This document shows, piece after piece, positions 1 through 8,186 of a stretch of DNA of 64,000 nt. The DNA is from Streptomyces spirodelae (GTDB taxonomy: Bacteria; Actinomycetota; Actinomycetes; Streptomycetales; Streptomycetaceae). A program made the translations under genes and the position numbers. The DNA lies in the NCBI RefSeq assembly GCF_017676385.1, contig NZ_JAFFZN010000008.1, positions 124,001-188,000 of the forward strand. The letters run 5' to 3'. How positions within the stretch are numbered: position 1 is the stretch's first letter; the number at the start of each line of letters is the position of its first letter. Under the pieces are notes generated by a model. That model saw only the letters and a list, made by a program, of their open reading frames with translations. It was not told where the DNA came from and made no database searches.

Positions 1-592
1 CCAGTCGGCGGGGGTCGATCTGGTGGTCACCGTCCACGCGGGCTCCGCCGCGCACGGAGGGCGCCAGCATCGGCTCCAGGCGACGGCACTCACGCCCGGT
101 CAGCCACTGCGATTCCAGTCCGCAGCGCTGCTGGAGCGCGTGCAGCTCGCGCAGGTGGGTGCGGTCGTCGGCGTCGAGCGCGACCGCGAGGGTGCCGCAG
201 GCGCGGTGGCCGGTCTCCAGCCCGGCGGCGTCCTCCAGTTCGGCGACGAAGTCCGGATAGCGCGCGGCCGAGGCGAGGTTCAGGCGCAGCAGCGTCTCCT
301 CGCCGTAGTGCAGCTCGGTGACGGCCGCCAGCATGCCCGCCGCGACCTGCGCCGCGCCGCCGCCGGGCTCGGGGTCGACGACGGTGACCGTCAGGCCGCG
401 CCCGGCCGCCCGCCAGGCGGTGACCAGGCCGATGAGCCCGCCGCCGAGCACGAGCACATCGGGGCTCGCGCCGGGTTCGACGGGGACGGCCGAGACAGCT
501 GGGACGGCGGTTCCACTCCTCGCGGTCTGCTTCTTCGGGGCTCGCTCCGCGGGGCCTGCGGTTCGCTCCGCGGGACTTGTCGTGCCGCGCAT
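1..592 (-). CDS. thiO: Glycine oxidase ThiO, N-terminal part (runs off the left edge)
   Basis: FAD-dependent amine oxidase that oxidises glycine to the imine used to build the thiazole half of thiamine. The 197 visible codons hold a Rossmann motif (LVLGGGLIGLVTAWR, about residues 49-63), then the DAO-family stretches GGGAAQVAAGMLAAVTE and GTLAVALDADD. The ATG at 592 is chosen because it follows a TPP aptamer whose last bases (GAAGGGAG, 604-611) can serve as ribosome binding site. This leaves about 45 low-complexity residues before the Rossmann fold, partly from a repeated TTCGCTCCGCGGG-like stretch. Thiamine genes usually follow thiO (thiS, thiG) and would lie left of the window. Function is confident from motifs plus riboswitch; the C-terminal half is not visible. 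Confidence 0.88.
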   Translation of the reverse strand, partial: MRGTTSPAERTAGPAERAPKKQTARSGTAVPAVSAVPVEPGASPDVLVLGGGLIGLVTAWRAAGRGLTVTVVDPEPGGGAAQVAAGMLAAVTELHYGEETLLRLNLASAARYPDFVAELEDAAGLETGHRACGTLAVALDADDRTHLRELHALQQRCGLESQWLTGRECRRLEPMLAPSVRGGARVDGDHQIDPRRL

Positions 593-599
593 GGGCGCT

Positions 600-694
600 G
601 CTGCTCCCTTCGCCGGAATGACCCGGATCAGGTTCGGACGGTCGGAGGCCGCCGCAGCCTCCCTCTCAGCCCGGTGCGTCCGGGCTCCCGCGTA
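600..694 (-). promoter_or_regulatory. TPP (THI-element) riboswitch upstream of thiO
   Basis: Read on the minus strand the segment carries the two hallmark TPP-aptamer strings in order: GGGCTGAGAGGGAGGC, and further on AACCTGATCCGGGTCATTCC followed by GGCGAAGGGAG. They are separated by a GC-rich variable arm (CTGCGGCGGCCTCC). The 5' part CGGGAGCCCGG closes the outer helix region. The aptamer ends only 8 to 12 bases before the thiO ATG at 592, so its terminal GAAGGGAG doubles as the Shine-Dalgarno sequence. Repression by direct masking of the ribosome binding site is therefore inferred rather than termination. Confidence 0.93.
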
Positions 695-819
695 TGCCGT
701 GTGACTACCGCACCCACCCTACTGCGGTGCGGGTGAGCCGGGTAAGGCCACCGGGTGGGTCCGGGCGCCTCGCCGGGGGCCTACGACCGCTGGCCGATGG
801 CCGTGCCAGCCGACCGGCA

Positions 820-825
820 TACAGT
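820..825 (+). promoter_or_regulatory. Candidate -10 box for a leaderless transcript
   Basis: TACAGT matches the actinobacterial TANNNT -10 pattern and ends 6 bases before the GTG at 832, the spacing expected of leaderless mRNAs, which are common in this group. No Shine-Dalgarno sequence is visible before that GTG. No clear -35 was found. Confidence 0.4.
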
Positions 826-831
826 GATCGT

Positions 832-2088
832 GTGAGTGACAGTCAGAGGCAGCAGCGGGTCGTGATCGTGGGCGCGGGTATGGCCGGTGTGCAGACCGCC
901 GTGCAACTGCGCGAACAGGGCTGGCCCGGCTCCGTCCGGCTGATCGGGGCCGAGCCGCACGCGCCGTACGACAGGCCGCCGCTGTCCAAGGCCGTGCTGC
1001 TCGGCAAGGGCGAGGAGGCCCAGGCGCCGCTCTTCGAGGTCGACTTCGCGAACCTGGACATCGAGCTCGAACTGGGCAGGACCGTCACCGGACTGCGGAC
1101 CGACGAGCGGCTGCTGGTCACCGACGCGGGGCCGGTCCACTACGACCGTCTGGTTCTGGCCACGGGGGCCGAACCGGTCGCGCTGCCGGGAAGCGAGGGC
1201 GTGCCCGGTGTCCACCTGCTGCGCACTCTGGACGACGCGCAGCGGCTGCGCCCGGTGCTGGCGGCGCGGGGCAGGATCGTGGTGGTCGGCGCCGGCTGGA
1301 TCGGCGCGGAGTTCGCCACGGCGGCGCGCGAGCGCGGCTGCGAGGTCACTGTCGTCGAGGCTGCGGACACCCCGCTGCCCGGCGCGCTCCCGGCGCAGGT
1401 GACCGAGCCGATGCGGGCCTGGTACGCGGAGGCCGGGGCGACGCTGCGCACCGGGGTCGCCGTCGAGTCGGTCGAACGCGGCGGGGTGCTGCTCGCCGAC
1501 GGTACGCGGCTGGCGGCGGACGCGGTGCTGGTCGGCATCGGGGCCCGCCCGGCGACCGGCTGGCTGCGCGGCTCCGGCGTCGAGCTGGGCCCTGACGGTG
1601 CCGTGGTCGCCGACGCCCGGCTGCGCGCCACTGTCCCGGGCGACCACGACTCCGGTGTCTACGCGGTGGGCGACTGCGCCTCCTTCCCGTCGGCCCGCTA
1701 CGGCGAGCGGCTGCTGATCCACCACTGGGACAACGCGCTGCAGGGCCCCCGTACGGTCGCGGCGAACCTGCTGGCCGAGGGGCACGCCGATGGCGAGGCC
1801 GACACCGTCGTCTACGACCCGGTGCCCTACTTCTGGTCCGAGCAGTTCGGCCGTTTCGTGCAGTACATCGGGCACCACGCGGAGGGGGACGAGCTGGTGT
1901 GGCGCGGCTCCCCGGACGGCGCCGCCTGGAGCGTGTGCTGGCTGCGCGGGGAGCGGCTGGCCGCGCTGCTGGCCGTCGGCCGTCCGCGCGATCTCGCACA
2001 GGGCCGGAAGCTGATTCAGCAGGGTACGGCCGTGGAGCGGGCGCTGGTGGGCGACGCGGCCGTGGCCCTGAAGCAGGCGGCGCGGTAG
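832..2088 (+). CDS. FAD/NAD(P)-dependent oxidoreductase, ferredoxin-reductase type
   Basis: A 418-residue flavoprotein of the rubredoxin/putidaredoxin/ferredoxin reductase type, expected to move electrons from NAD(P)H to a small iron-sulfur partner. It has an FAD-binding VGAGMAG near residue 13, the substrate-side DRPPLSK, a second nucleotide motif VVGAGWIGAEFA for NAD(P)H near residue 150, and the late FAD motif GVYAVGDCA. The C-terminal DPVPYFWSEQFG stretch is typical of the reductase C-terminal domain. The GTG at 832 is chosen because the VVIVGAG strand starts right after it; an upstream ATG at 694 would add 46 residues overlapping the riboswitch region. No ferredoxin or P450 gene is adjacent, so the partner is unknown. 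Confidence 0.85.
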   Translation: MSDSQRQQRVVIVGAGMAGVQTAVQLREQGWPGSVRLIGAEPHAPYDRPPLSKAVLLGKGEEAQAPLFEVDFANLDIELELGRTVTGLRTDERLLVTDAGPVHYDRLVLATGAEPVALPGSEGVPGVHLLRTLDDAQRLRPVLAARGRIVVVGAGWIGAEFATAARERGCEVTVVEAADTPLPGALPAQVTEPMRAWYAEAGATLRTGVAVESVERGGVLLADGTRLAADAVLVGIGARPATGWLRGSGVELGPDGAVVADARLRATVPGDHDSGVYAVGDCASFPSARYGERLLIHHWDNALQGPRTVAANLLAEGHADGEADTVVYDPVPYFWSEQFGRFVQYIGHHAEGDELVWRGSPDGAAWSVCWLRGERLAALLAVGRPRDLAQGRKLIQQGTAVERALVGDAAVALKQAAR

Positions 2089-2121
2089 TGACTGTCGGCC
2101 CCAGATGGCAGTCTGGAACCC

Positions 2122-2496
2122 GTGACCGAGATTGACGCAAAGACCGATGCTCTCGTCCCCGCCTGGCTCACCCTTCCCGACGTCGCCGAAAAGCTCGGCG
2201 TCGAAGTGACCCGGGTACGGCAGCTCGTGAAGGAAGGCCAGCTGATCGCGGTGCGGCGGGAAGCGGAGTCCGGAAACAAGGTGCTCCAGGTTCCGGCCGC
2301 CTTCATCGGCGAAGGCCGGATCGTGAAGGGCCTGGCGGGCACCATCACGCTCCTGAAGGACGACGGCTTCAGCGACGAAGAGATGCTGGAGTGGCTGTTC
2401 ACCGAGGACGAGTCGCTGCCCGGCTCGCCGGTGACGGCCCTGCGGGAGAACCGGGGCACGGAGGTCAAGCGCCGCGCCCAGGCGCTCGCCGTCTGA
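2122..2496 (+). CDS. Rv2175c-like DNA-binding protein
   Basis: A 124-residue protein starting at GTG 2122. The N-terminal half carries a winged-helix-like segment ([26 protein letters not shown], about residues 17-42) resembling excisionase/MerR-type helix-turn-helix units. The C-terminal half ([28 protein letters not shown]) matches the Rv2175c C-terminal family as I remember it. In Mycobacterium tuberculosis the homolog binds DNA and is phosphorylated by the neighbouring kinase PknL (established knowledge); no kinase is adjacent in this window. The position near thiE and metF is conserved in actinobacteria. Target sites and role here are unknown. Confidence 0.82.
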   Translation: MTEIDAKTDALVPAWLTLPDVAEKLGVEVTRVRQLVKEGQLIAVRREAESGNKVLQVPAAFIGEGRIVKGLAGTITLLKDDGFSDEEMLEWLFTEDESLPGSPVTALRENRGTEVKRRAQALAV

Positions 2497-2608
2497 CGCC
2501 GCCGCCCGGGCCGGCCGGCCCGGGCACAGCACGAGAACACCGACACCACCGGGTGCGCGGGTCCGCTCGTGGGCCCGCGCACCCCCGCACGGGGGGAACC
2601 ACCGCGCC

Positions 2609-3442
2609 ATGTCCCGTAGCACCACCACGCCCGGCACCACGCCCGGCACCACGCCCGGCACCGCGCCCGGCACCGCGCCCGGCACCGCGCCCGGCGCCGC
2701 GCCCGGCGCCGCGCCCGGCGCCGCCGTGACCGCCGATGCCGCGGCCCCCGACTCCGCCGACTCCGCCGCTTCTGCCGGAGTCCGGCAGCGGCTCGCCGCG
2801 GCGCGGCTGTACCTGTGCACCGACGCCCGTAAGGAGCAGGGCGACCTGCCCGAGTTCCTGGACGCCGTGCTGGCGAACGGTGTGGACATCGTCCAGCTGC
2901 GCGACAAGGGGATGGAGGCGGCCGAGGAGCTGGAGCACCTCGCGGTCCTCGCCGACGCCTGCCGTCGGCACGGCGCGCTGCTGGCCGTCAACGACCGCGC
3001 CGACGTGGCCCACGCCGCCGGCTCCGACGTGCTCCATCTCGGCCAGGGCGATCTGCCGGTGCCCGCGGCCCGCGCGCTGCTCGGCGACCAGGTGCTGATC
3101 GGCCGGTCCACCCACTCGGCCGCGGAGGCGGACGCGGCGCTGGCCGAGCCGGGCGTCGACTACTTCTGCACCGGTCCGTGCTGGCCGACCCCCACCAAAC
3201 CGGGCCGCCCCGCACCGGGGCTGGATCTCGTCCGTCACACTGCCGCCCGTACCGGCACGAGTCCGGCGTCCCGGCCGTGGTTCGCCATCGGCGGTATCGA
3301 TGCGGACAATCTCGGTCAGGTCCTGGAGGCCGGTGCCCGCCGGGCGGTGGTCGTCCGCGCGCTCACCCGGGCCGACGATCCGGGGGCTGCCGCGGCCTCG
3401 CTGGCGCGGCGGCTGCGGGAGGCGGCCGAGGGCGACCGGTAG
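2609..3442 (+). CDS. thiE: Thiamine phosphate synthase with a tandem-repeat N-terminus
   Basis: Condenses HMP-pyrophosphate with the thiazole phosphate to give thiamine phosphate. The TIM-barrel domain starts around residue 60 ([15 protein letters not shown]) and shows [65 protein letters not shown] and FAIGGID, all family landmarks. The ATG at 2609 follows a good GGGGGGAA ribosome site (2591-2598). That start puts eight 4-residue repeats of (T/A)PG(T/A) ahead of the enzyme. GTG 2726, after the repeats, is an alternative but has no ribosome site. The gene is not behind the TPP riboswitch of thiO, which faces the other way. The 277-residue length exceeds the usual 210-220 because of the repeat tail. 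Confidence 0.9.
   Translation: MSRSTTTPGTTPGTTPGTAPGTAPGTAPGAAPGAAPGAAVTADAAAPDSADSAASAGVRQRLAAARLYLCTDARKEQGDLPEFLDAVLANGVDIVQLRDKGMEAAEELEHLAVLADACRRHGALLAVNDRADVAHAAGSDVLHLGQGDLPVPAARALLGDQVLIGRSTHSAAEADAALAEPGVDYFCTGPCWPTPTKPGRPAPGLDLVRHTAARTGTSPASRPWFAIGGIDADNLGQVLEAGARRAVVVRALTRADDPGAAAASLARRLREAAEGDR
2627..2722 (+). repeat. Eight tandem 12-bp units inside the thiE 5' coding region
   Basis: Eight in-frame copies of RCGCCCGGCRCC. The variants are sorted along the array: three ACGCCCGGCACC, two GCGCCCGGCACC, then three GCGCCCGGCGCC. They encode TPGT three times, APGT twice and APGA three times. The stepwise order suggests growth by slippage or unequal exchange of already mutated neighbours. 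Unit number is likely to vary between strains. Confidence 0.95.
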
Positions 3443-3455
3443 GTCCGGCAGCCCC

Positions 3456-3491
3456 GTGGCCGCCCCCGCTGCGGCCGCCCCTCGCGGCCAC
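3456..3491 (+). terminator. Possible stem-loop after thiE
   Basis: GTGGCCGC (3456-3463) and GCGGCCAC (3484-3491) form an 8-bp perfect stem 13 bases after the thiE stop, with a GC-rich 20-base loop containing GCGGCCGC. There is no U-run, as is usual for actinobacterial terminators. It lies before the metF promoter region, so termination or pausing is plausible but unproven. Confidence 0.35.
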
Positions 3492-3623
3492 CGGTGCCCT
3501 GACGTGGCCGTTCCCGTAACACGGGGTGGCCCCTCCGTCCAACAGGTGGACATCGGCCATCCGGGAAACGGACAGATCACCCCTTAATGCGTCAGTGTCG
3601 AGTCGCTCTGCAGGCCAGGCCGC

Positions 3624-3629
3624 TAGCCT
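3624..3629 (+). promoter_or_regulatory. Candidate -10 box before metF, leaderless type
   Basis: TAGCCT fits TANNNT and ends 6 bases before the metF ATG at 3636. No ribosome binding site is seen between them, so metF may be translated from a leaderless mRNA. The rest of the thiE-metF gap (3443-3635) shows only the stem-loop at 3456-3491. I did not recognise a SAM or cobalamin riboswitch there. Confidence 0.4.
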
Positions 3630-3635
3630 GCAGTT

Positions 3636-4577
3636 ATGGCCATCGGTATCTCAGCTCCCAGGACAGACCGTCCGCCGACTGTGCGTGATCTGCTCGCGAG
3701 CGGAGAGCAGTCCTTCTCCTTCGAGTTCTTCGCGCCGAAGACCGACAAGGGGGAGCGGACGCTGTGGGACGCGCTGCGCCGCATCGAGGCGGTGTCCCCG
3801 ACCTTCGTGTCCGTCACCTATGGAGCGGGCGGTTCCTCGCGTGAGGGCACGGTCCGCAACACCGAGCGCATCGCCAACGAGACCACGCTGACCCCGGTCG
3901 CGCACCTGACCGCGGTCAACCACTCGCGGGCCGAGCTGCGCAACGTCATCGGGCAGTACGCGGACGCGGGCATCCGCAATGTGCTCGCGCTGCGCGGCGA
4001 CCCTCCCGGCGACCCGCTGGGGGAGTGGGTCAAGCACCCCAACGGGATCAACTACGCCTCCGAGCTCGTCGAGCTGATCAAGGAATCCGGCGACTTCTGC
4101 GTCGGTGTCGCGGCCTTCCCCGAGATGCACCCGCGCTCCACCGACTGGGAGAGCGACATCCGGCACTTCGTGAACAAGTGCAAGGCCGGTGCCGACTACG
4201 CGATCACCCAGATGTTCTTCCGGGCCGAGGACTATCTGCGGCTGCGGGACAAGGTCGCGGCGGCCGGCTGCCACACGCCCATCATCCCGGAGATCATGCC
4301 CGTCACGAACGTGAAGCAGATCGAGCGGTTCGCGCAGCTGAGCAACGCCACCCTGCCGACCGGGATGATCGAGCGGCTCCATGCGGTACAGGACGATCCG
4401 GCGGCGGTACGCTCGGTCGGAATCGAGTACGCCACAGACTTGTGTGCGAGGCTGATGGCCGAAGGCGTCCCGGGGCTGCACTTCATCACGCTCAACCACT
4501 CCACGGCGACGCTTGAGATCCACCAGAATCTCGGCCTTCGGGAGAGGGCTAACCTGGGCCTCCGCAAGGGGGCTTGA
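3636..4577 (+). CDS. metF: 5,10-methylenetetrahydrofolate reductase
   Basis: Reduces methylenetetrahydrofolate to methyltetrahydrofolate, the methyl donor for methionine synthesis; FAD-dependent TIM barrel. Seen in the 313 residues: [18 protein letters not shown] near the N-terminus with the catalytic Glu, [33 protein letters not shown] (folate-binding Asp region), [21 protein letters not shown] and PGLHFITLN near the C-terminus. Length matches bacterial MetF, which lacks the eukaryotic regulatory half. The gene is monocistronic or first in a pair with the membrane protein 47 bases downstream. Confidence 0.97.
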   Translation: MAIGISAPRTDRPPTVRDLLASGEQSFSFEFFAPKTDKGERTLWDALRRIEAVSPTFVSVTYGAGGSSREGTVRNTERIANETTLTPVAHLTAVNHSRAELRNVIGQYADAGIRNVLALRGDPPGDPLGEWVKHPNGINYASELVELIKESGDFCVGVAAFPEMHPRSTDWESDIRHFVNKCKAGADYAITQMFFRAEDYLRLRDKVAAAGCHTPIIPEIMPVTNVKQIERFAQLSNATLPTGMIERLHAVQDDPAAVRSVGIEYATDLCARLMAEGVPGLHFITLNHSTATLEIHQNLGLRERANLGLRKGA

Positions 4578-4624
4578 GTCACGGAGCCGCCCATGGGGCG
4601 GCGGGAGCGGGAAGAGGGGCGTAG

Positions 4625-5698
4625 ATGGGCTGGACGGTCCTCTATATCGCGTTCGGCGTCGTCGCACTGTGGCTGCTGGGCGAGGTCCTGCTCCAGTACA
4701 AGGCCCGGCTGCGCTGGCGGGCGCTGGCCTTCGCCGGGTTCCTGGGCGTGGTGGTGGGCACGGTGCTGCCGTCGGTCATCGTGATCGGGGTCGGCATCGC
4801 GGCCTTCGCCGTCGGCCAGACGTTCGTCACGCTCTCGGTGCGGAGCGGGTTCACCGCCGGGTGGTCGCTCGGCGGTGGCCCCGGCTCCAGCCGGCGCCGC
4901 CGCGCGGGCACGGTGACCGGCCGGGACACCGCATCCCTGGAGGTCACCGGACTGGAGACACACGGCCCCGGCGCCGCACCGGCCCCCGGCACGATGCCGG
5001 TGCCCGACCCGGTGGACGACTACGGCCCGCAGGGCTACGGCGGCCAGGAGCCCGCACCCCCGTACGGGCAGGAAGCCGGGACCGACTACGCGTACGCCGG
5101 ATATGGCGCCTACAGCGGCCCCGACGGCTACGAGGAAGAGACCTCCGTCTTCGGCGGGCACCCGGGAGCGATGCCCCCTTCGGCGCCGGTACCCGGCCCC
5201 GTGCCCGCGGCGGAAGAGACGCAGGTGTACGCCTACGGGGAGGCGGCAGGTAGCGGCGAGCAGTACGCCGACCCGTACGCCGGTTACCCCGAAGCCCCCG
5301 GCGCCGGGGACTCCGCCGCGTACCAGAACCACCCCGCCTACCAGGAGTATCCGGACCCCTACGGCGGCTACGGCGGCGGCTACGCGGACGAGTACGCCTA
5401 CCCCGCGCCGCCCCAGGAGCCCGCCCAGCAGCAGCCGTACTACCCCGATGTGCCCGAGACACCGCCGGGCGGCGTCTGGGTCCCCCAGCAGCGCGACTCC
5501 GGCGCCCCGCTCCCCCCGGCCGAACCGCCGCCCTACGGCGGCTACGGGAGCGAGTACGGAAACGAGTACGGCGGCAGCGAATACGGCGACTACTACGGCA
5601 CCGATACCTCCCACCAGCAGCCGCAGCCGCAGCCCCAGCCGTATCCGCAGCAGGCGCCGCAGTACCCACCGGACTACTACGGCAGCGGCCAGTACTGA
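4625..5698 (+). CDS. Membrane protein with a Tyr/Gly/Pro-rich tail, unknown function
   Basis: I do not recognise a named family. The 357-residue protein has hydrophobic stretches at about residues 3-23 and 35-68, giving two probable membrane segments. Then follows a long low-complexity region rich in Tyr, Gly, Pro, Glu and Gln, with recurring YGGYG, EYGNEYGG and SEYGDYYG motifs, ending in a PQPQPQPYPQQ run. Such tails are disordered and can drive self-association or condensation, but that is inference. ATG 4625 is preceded by AGAGGGGCG. A ribosomal or septal role cannot be claimed from sequence. Confidence 0.7.
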   Translation: MGWTVLYIAFGVVALWLLGEVLLQYKARLRWRALAFAGFLGVVVGTVLPSVIVIGVGIAAFAVGQTFVTLSVRSGFTAGWSLGGGPGSSRRRRAGTVTGRDTASLEVTGLETHGPGAAPAPGTMPVPDPVDDYGPQGYGGQEPAPPYGQEAGTDYAYAGYGAYSGPDGYEEETSVFGGHPGAMPPSAPVPGPVPAAEETQVYAYGEAAGSGEQYADPYAGYPEAPGAGDSAAYQNHPAYQEYPDPYGGYGGGYADEYAYPAPPQEPAQQQPYYPDVPETPPGGVWVPQQRDSGAPLPPAEPPPYGGYGSEYGNEYGGSEYGDYYGTDTSHQQPQPQPQPYPQQAPQYPPDYYGSGQY

Positions 5699-5747
5699 GC
5701 CACCTGCGGTCCCCGGGCCGGAGACGTACCCGCGTGGGGCCGGTCGG

Positions 5748-7199
5748 TCAGACCGAGCCGCGCCACTCCGGGTCCTGCACCAGCCCCGCCACCATGGCCC
5801 CGCTCATCCCGGCCGCGGGCAGGCCGCCGCCGGGATGGGACCAGCCGCCCGCCGCGTAGAGCCCCGGCAGCCGGGCCGGGTTGGCCGGGTGCAGGAAAGC
5901 GCCACCGGCACCGGGCAGGGCGGGCGGCGGCACCAGGCCGCCCGGGGCGCCGGTCTCCGCCTCGTAGTCGGCGGGGGTGCGTACGTCGTGCCAGAGCAGC
6001 CGCTCGCTCAGTCCCAGCCCCGCGGCGTCCGTCAGCGTCAGCAGCCGCTCGACGAACTCCCCGGCCGTACCGGACCCGGTCCCTGTGCCGGGGGGCACCG
6101 GTAGCGTGAGCACCGCAGCCTCGTGCTCGTCGTCGGGGCGCAGTGCCGGATCGTCAGGCCGCAGCAGGGTCAGCGGCTGCCCCGGCGCCTCCGCGCGGTG
6201 CACCAGTGTCCGGTGCGGCGTGCCCTCGGGGCGGGCGCCCCGCAGGGCGAGCAGCACCGTGAACCGGGCCATGCCACGACCGTTGCCGCCCTGGCCACCG
6301 GGCGCGCCCGGACCGGCCCCCGCGACGACCACATCCGCGTCCACCGTCGAGCCGTCCGCCAGCTCCACCCCGGATGCTCGCCCGTCCTTCTCGCGTACGC
6401 CCGTCACGGCGCTGTCGAAGTGGAAGGTCACCTTCCGCTCGCGGCACCGCTCGTACAGCGCGTCGGCGAGCACCCGCATACCGCCGCGCACGTACCAGGT
6501 GCCGAAGGTGTCCTCGACATACGCCAGTACGGCGGCGCTCGCCGGAGCCTCCGCCGGGTCCAGGCCATGCGCCCAGGCGCAGCCGCACAGCATCGCGGCC
6601 AGCCGCGGATCGCGCAGCTCGTCCCGGGCGATCTCGGCCAGTGCGGGACCGGCGGCACCTCCCGCCCGGCGAGTGCGCAAGCGGCCCAGCAGCCCCTTCT
6701 TCCGCAGCGCCGGATAGGCCCTGTCCCGGGCCAGCGCACCCCGCGAGGAGGGCTCGTCCCGCAGCGGCTCCTCCAACAGCGGCCGGCGCGTGGCCTCCCA
6801 CGCCTCGCGGGCCCGCGTCAGCATCCCGGCCCACCGCTCGCCCGCACCGGCGCCCAGCGCATCGTCCAGCGCGGCGATCACCTTGCCCCGGGAGGCGTTC
6901 GGCAGCGTCACGGACGTCCCGTCGGCGAACACATGCCGGGCTGTGACCGGCACCTGGACCAGCTCCACCCGGTCCTCCAGCCGCTCGCGGCCGGTCTTGA
7001 CGAACAGATCCCGGTAGACGGCGGGAAGTTGCAGCAGCCCCGGCCCGGTGTCGAACCCGAAACCGTCCCGCGCATACCGCCGCACGGCACCGCCATGGGT
7101 CCCGGCCCGCTCGTGCACCACGACCTCGTGCCCGGCGACAGCCAGCCGAGCCGCCGCCGCCATCCCACCCATCCCAGCCCCGACCACCACAACCCGCAT
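5748..7199 (-). CDS. Phytoene-desaturase-like FAD oxidoreductase
   Basis: A 483-residue flavoprotein of the CrtI/amine-oxidase superfamily. It has a dinucleotide motif MRVVVVGAGMGGMAAAARLA at the very N-terminus followed by VVVHERAGTHGGAVRRY, and the C-terminal FAD clamp LPGLYAAGGWSHPGGGLPAAGMSGAMVAG. No other carotenoid genes (crtB, crtE, crtY) are nearby, so it is unlikely to belong to a pigment pathway here and the substrate is unknown. It is convergent with the membrane-protein gene ending at 5698, with a 49-base gap and no obvious terminator. Confidence 0.82.
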   Translation of the reverse strand: MRVVVVGAGMGGMAAAARLAVAGHEVVVHERAGTHGGAVRRYARDGFGFDTGPGLLQLPAVYRDLFVKTGRERLEDRVELVQVPVTARHVFADGTSVTLPNASRGKVIAALDDALGAGAGERWAGMLTRAREAWEATRRPLLEEPLRDEPSSRGALARDRAYPALRKKGLLGRLRTRRAGGAAGPALAEIARDELRDPRLAAMLCGCAWAHGLDPAEAPASAAVLAYVEDTFGTWYVRGGMRVLADALYERCRERKVTFHFDSAVTGVREKDGRASGVELADGSTVDADVVVAGAGPGAPGGQGGNGRGMARFTVLLALRGARPEGTPHRTLVHRAEAPGQPLTLLRPDDPALRPDDEHEAAVLTLPVPPGTGTGSGTAGEFVERLLTLTDAAGLGLSERLLWHDVRTPADYEAETGAPGGLVPPPALPGAGGAFLHPANPARLPGLYAAGGWSHPGGGLPAAGMSGAMVAGLVQDPEWRGSV

Positions 7200-7237
7200 A
7201 CCCCGACCTTATCGAGCCCCCGACCCCGACCACTCTC

Positions 7238-7278
7238 CGCCGTCGCGGCAGGGCGCCCCTTTGCCCGCCGCGACGGCG
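7238..7278. repeat. 12-bp perfect inverted repeat in the leader of the CrtI-like gene
   Basis: CGCCGTCGCGGC (7238-7249) and GCCGCGACGGCG (7267-7278) are exact reverse complements with a 17-base loop. It lies 39 bases upstream of the minus-strand start at 7199. It could be a 5' leader hairpin, an operator or a terminator of antisense transcription; the sequence does not decide. Confidence 0.6.
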
Positions 7279-7294
7279 CTCGGCGCGATAGTAG

Positions 7295-7322
7295 GTACTC
7301 GTACTCAGGGGGATCTTGAGTA
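7295..7322. repeat. GTACTC direct repeat plus TACTCA/TGAGTA inverted repeat
   Basis: Two GTACTC copies abut at 7295-7306, and TACTCA (7302-7307) pairs with TGAGTA (7317-7322) around GGGGGATCT. It is one of the few AT-richer spots in the gene-free stretch 7200-7504, so it may be a promoter or operator. The remainder of that gap shows no convincing gene; a 24-codon plus-strand frame from ATG 7322 is open but unsupported. Confidence 0.35.
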
Positions 7323-7504
7323 TGCGCACGGATGGGGCGCCATCCGGGCGGGCGGCAGAGTGGAGGGCGACGGAAGGGCACGGGCCGCACCGCTGACACG
7401 GGGCCGCGGAACGGTGCCGACGCCCTTCCGCGAGCCACCCCCCGCGCAGGCGGGGCGGTCCCGGTGGGGACGGGGCCGCCTCGCTCAGGCGGCCGGTTCC
7501 GCGG

Positions 7505-8134
7505 TCAGCGGGGCCGGCTTCCGCCGACCCGGCCCTGAAGCAGCAGGGACAGTGCGCCGTGTACGTCCTCGAGGGAGCGCTCCGGCTGGAACGCCTTCCA
7601 GTCGAGCGCGGCGACCAGCACCATCCCCACCAGGGCGGCAGCGGTGAGCTGGATGTCGATGTCCTCACTGAGCTCGCCCTCGGCGACCCCGGCACGCAGG
7701 ACGCCCTCGACAACGGCGACCGCTTCCTTGCGTACCACCAGCAGGGTGTCGTTCCAGGCCCGTCCGGTGCGCCAGAGTTCGGCGACGTAGAGCTGGGTGA
7801 AGGCGGGGTAGCGGTCGATGAACTGCAGGCCGGCGCGGACCATCGAGTCCAGTGCGTCCACCCGGCTGTCGCCCCGGCGGGCCGTCTCCTCGGCGGCCTG
7901 CTGCAGATCGGCGGTCAGCAGTGCCACACCGTGCCGCAGCAGCTCCTCGAACAGTTCGGTCTTGCTGGAGAAGTTGTAGTAGACCGTGCCCTTGGCCACC
8001 CCCGCCCGTTCGGCGATCTCCTCGACGGTCGTCGAGGAGAACCCCTGTTCGGCGATGAGGGTGACCGCCGCCTGGAAGAGCTTGTCCCTGGTGGCGCTGC
8101 GGCTGCGTGGCGTGGTGGTGCGGGCACTCGTCAT
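7505..8134 (-). CDS. TetR/AcrR-family transcriptional regulator
   Basis: A 209-residue repressor-type protein. The N-terminal helix-turn-helix is clear: RDKLFQAAVTLIAEQGFSSTTVEEIAERAGVAKGTVYYNFSSKTELFEELL (about residues 16-66). The C-terminal domain, expected to bind a ligand, has no recognisable specificity. It is the last gene of an apparent three-gene operon (ABC-like protein, YhgE/Pip protein, TetR), 52 bases after the Pip gene. The perfect palindrome at 11264-11287 upstream of the operon is the natural operator candidate, suggesting autoregulation by a membrane stress or a transported compound. Confidence 0.93.
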   Translation of the reverse strand: MTSARTTTPRSRSATRDKLFQAAVTLIAEQGFSSTTVEEIAERAGVAKGTVYYNFSSKTELFEELLRHGVALLTADLQQAAEETARRGDSRVDALDSMVRAGLQFIDRYPAFTQLYVAELWRTGRAWNDTLLVVRKEAVAVVEGVLRAGVAEGELSEDIDIQLTAAALVGMVLVAALDWKAFQPERSLEDVHGALSLLLQGRVGGSRPR

Positions 8135-8186
8135 GCGGCCATTCTCCCCTCGGGGCCGACCGGGTCGGCGCGGTGCGTTCCCGGCC

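Noticed and set aside
781..3111. Long minus-strand open frame over the reductase and thiE genes
   Set aside because: Low-complexity shadow; the opposite strand has three genes with clear motifs.
3443..3635. SAM or cobalamin riboswitch before metF
   Set aside because: No recognisable conserved core; the TAGCCT box at 3624-3629 instead suggests a leaderless start.
5748..7199. Carotenoid gene cluster
   Set aside because: Only the CrtI-like gene is present; no crtB, crtE or cyclase nearby.
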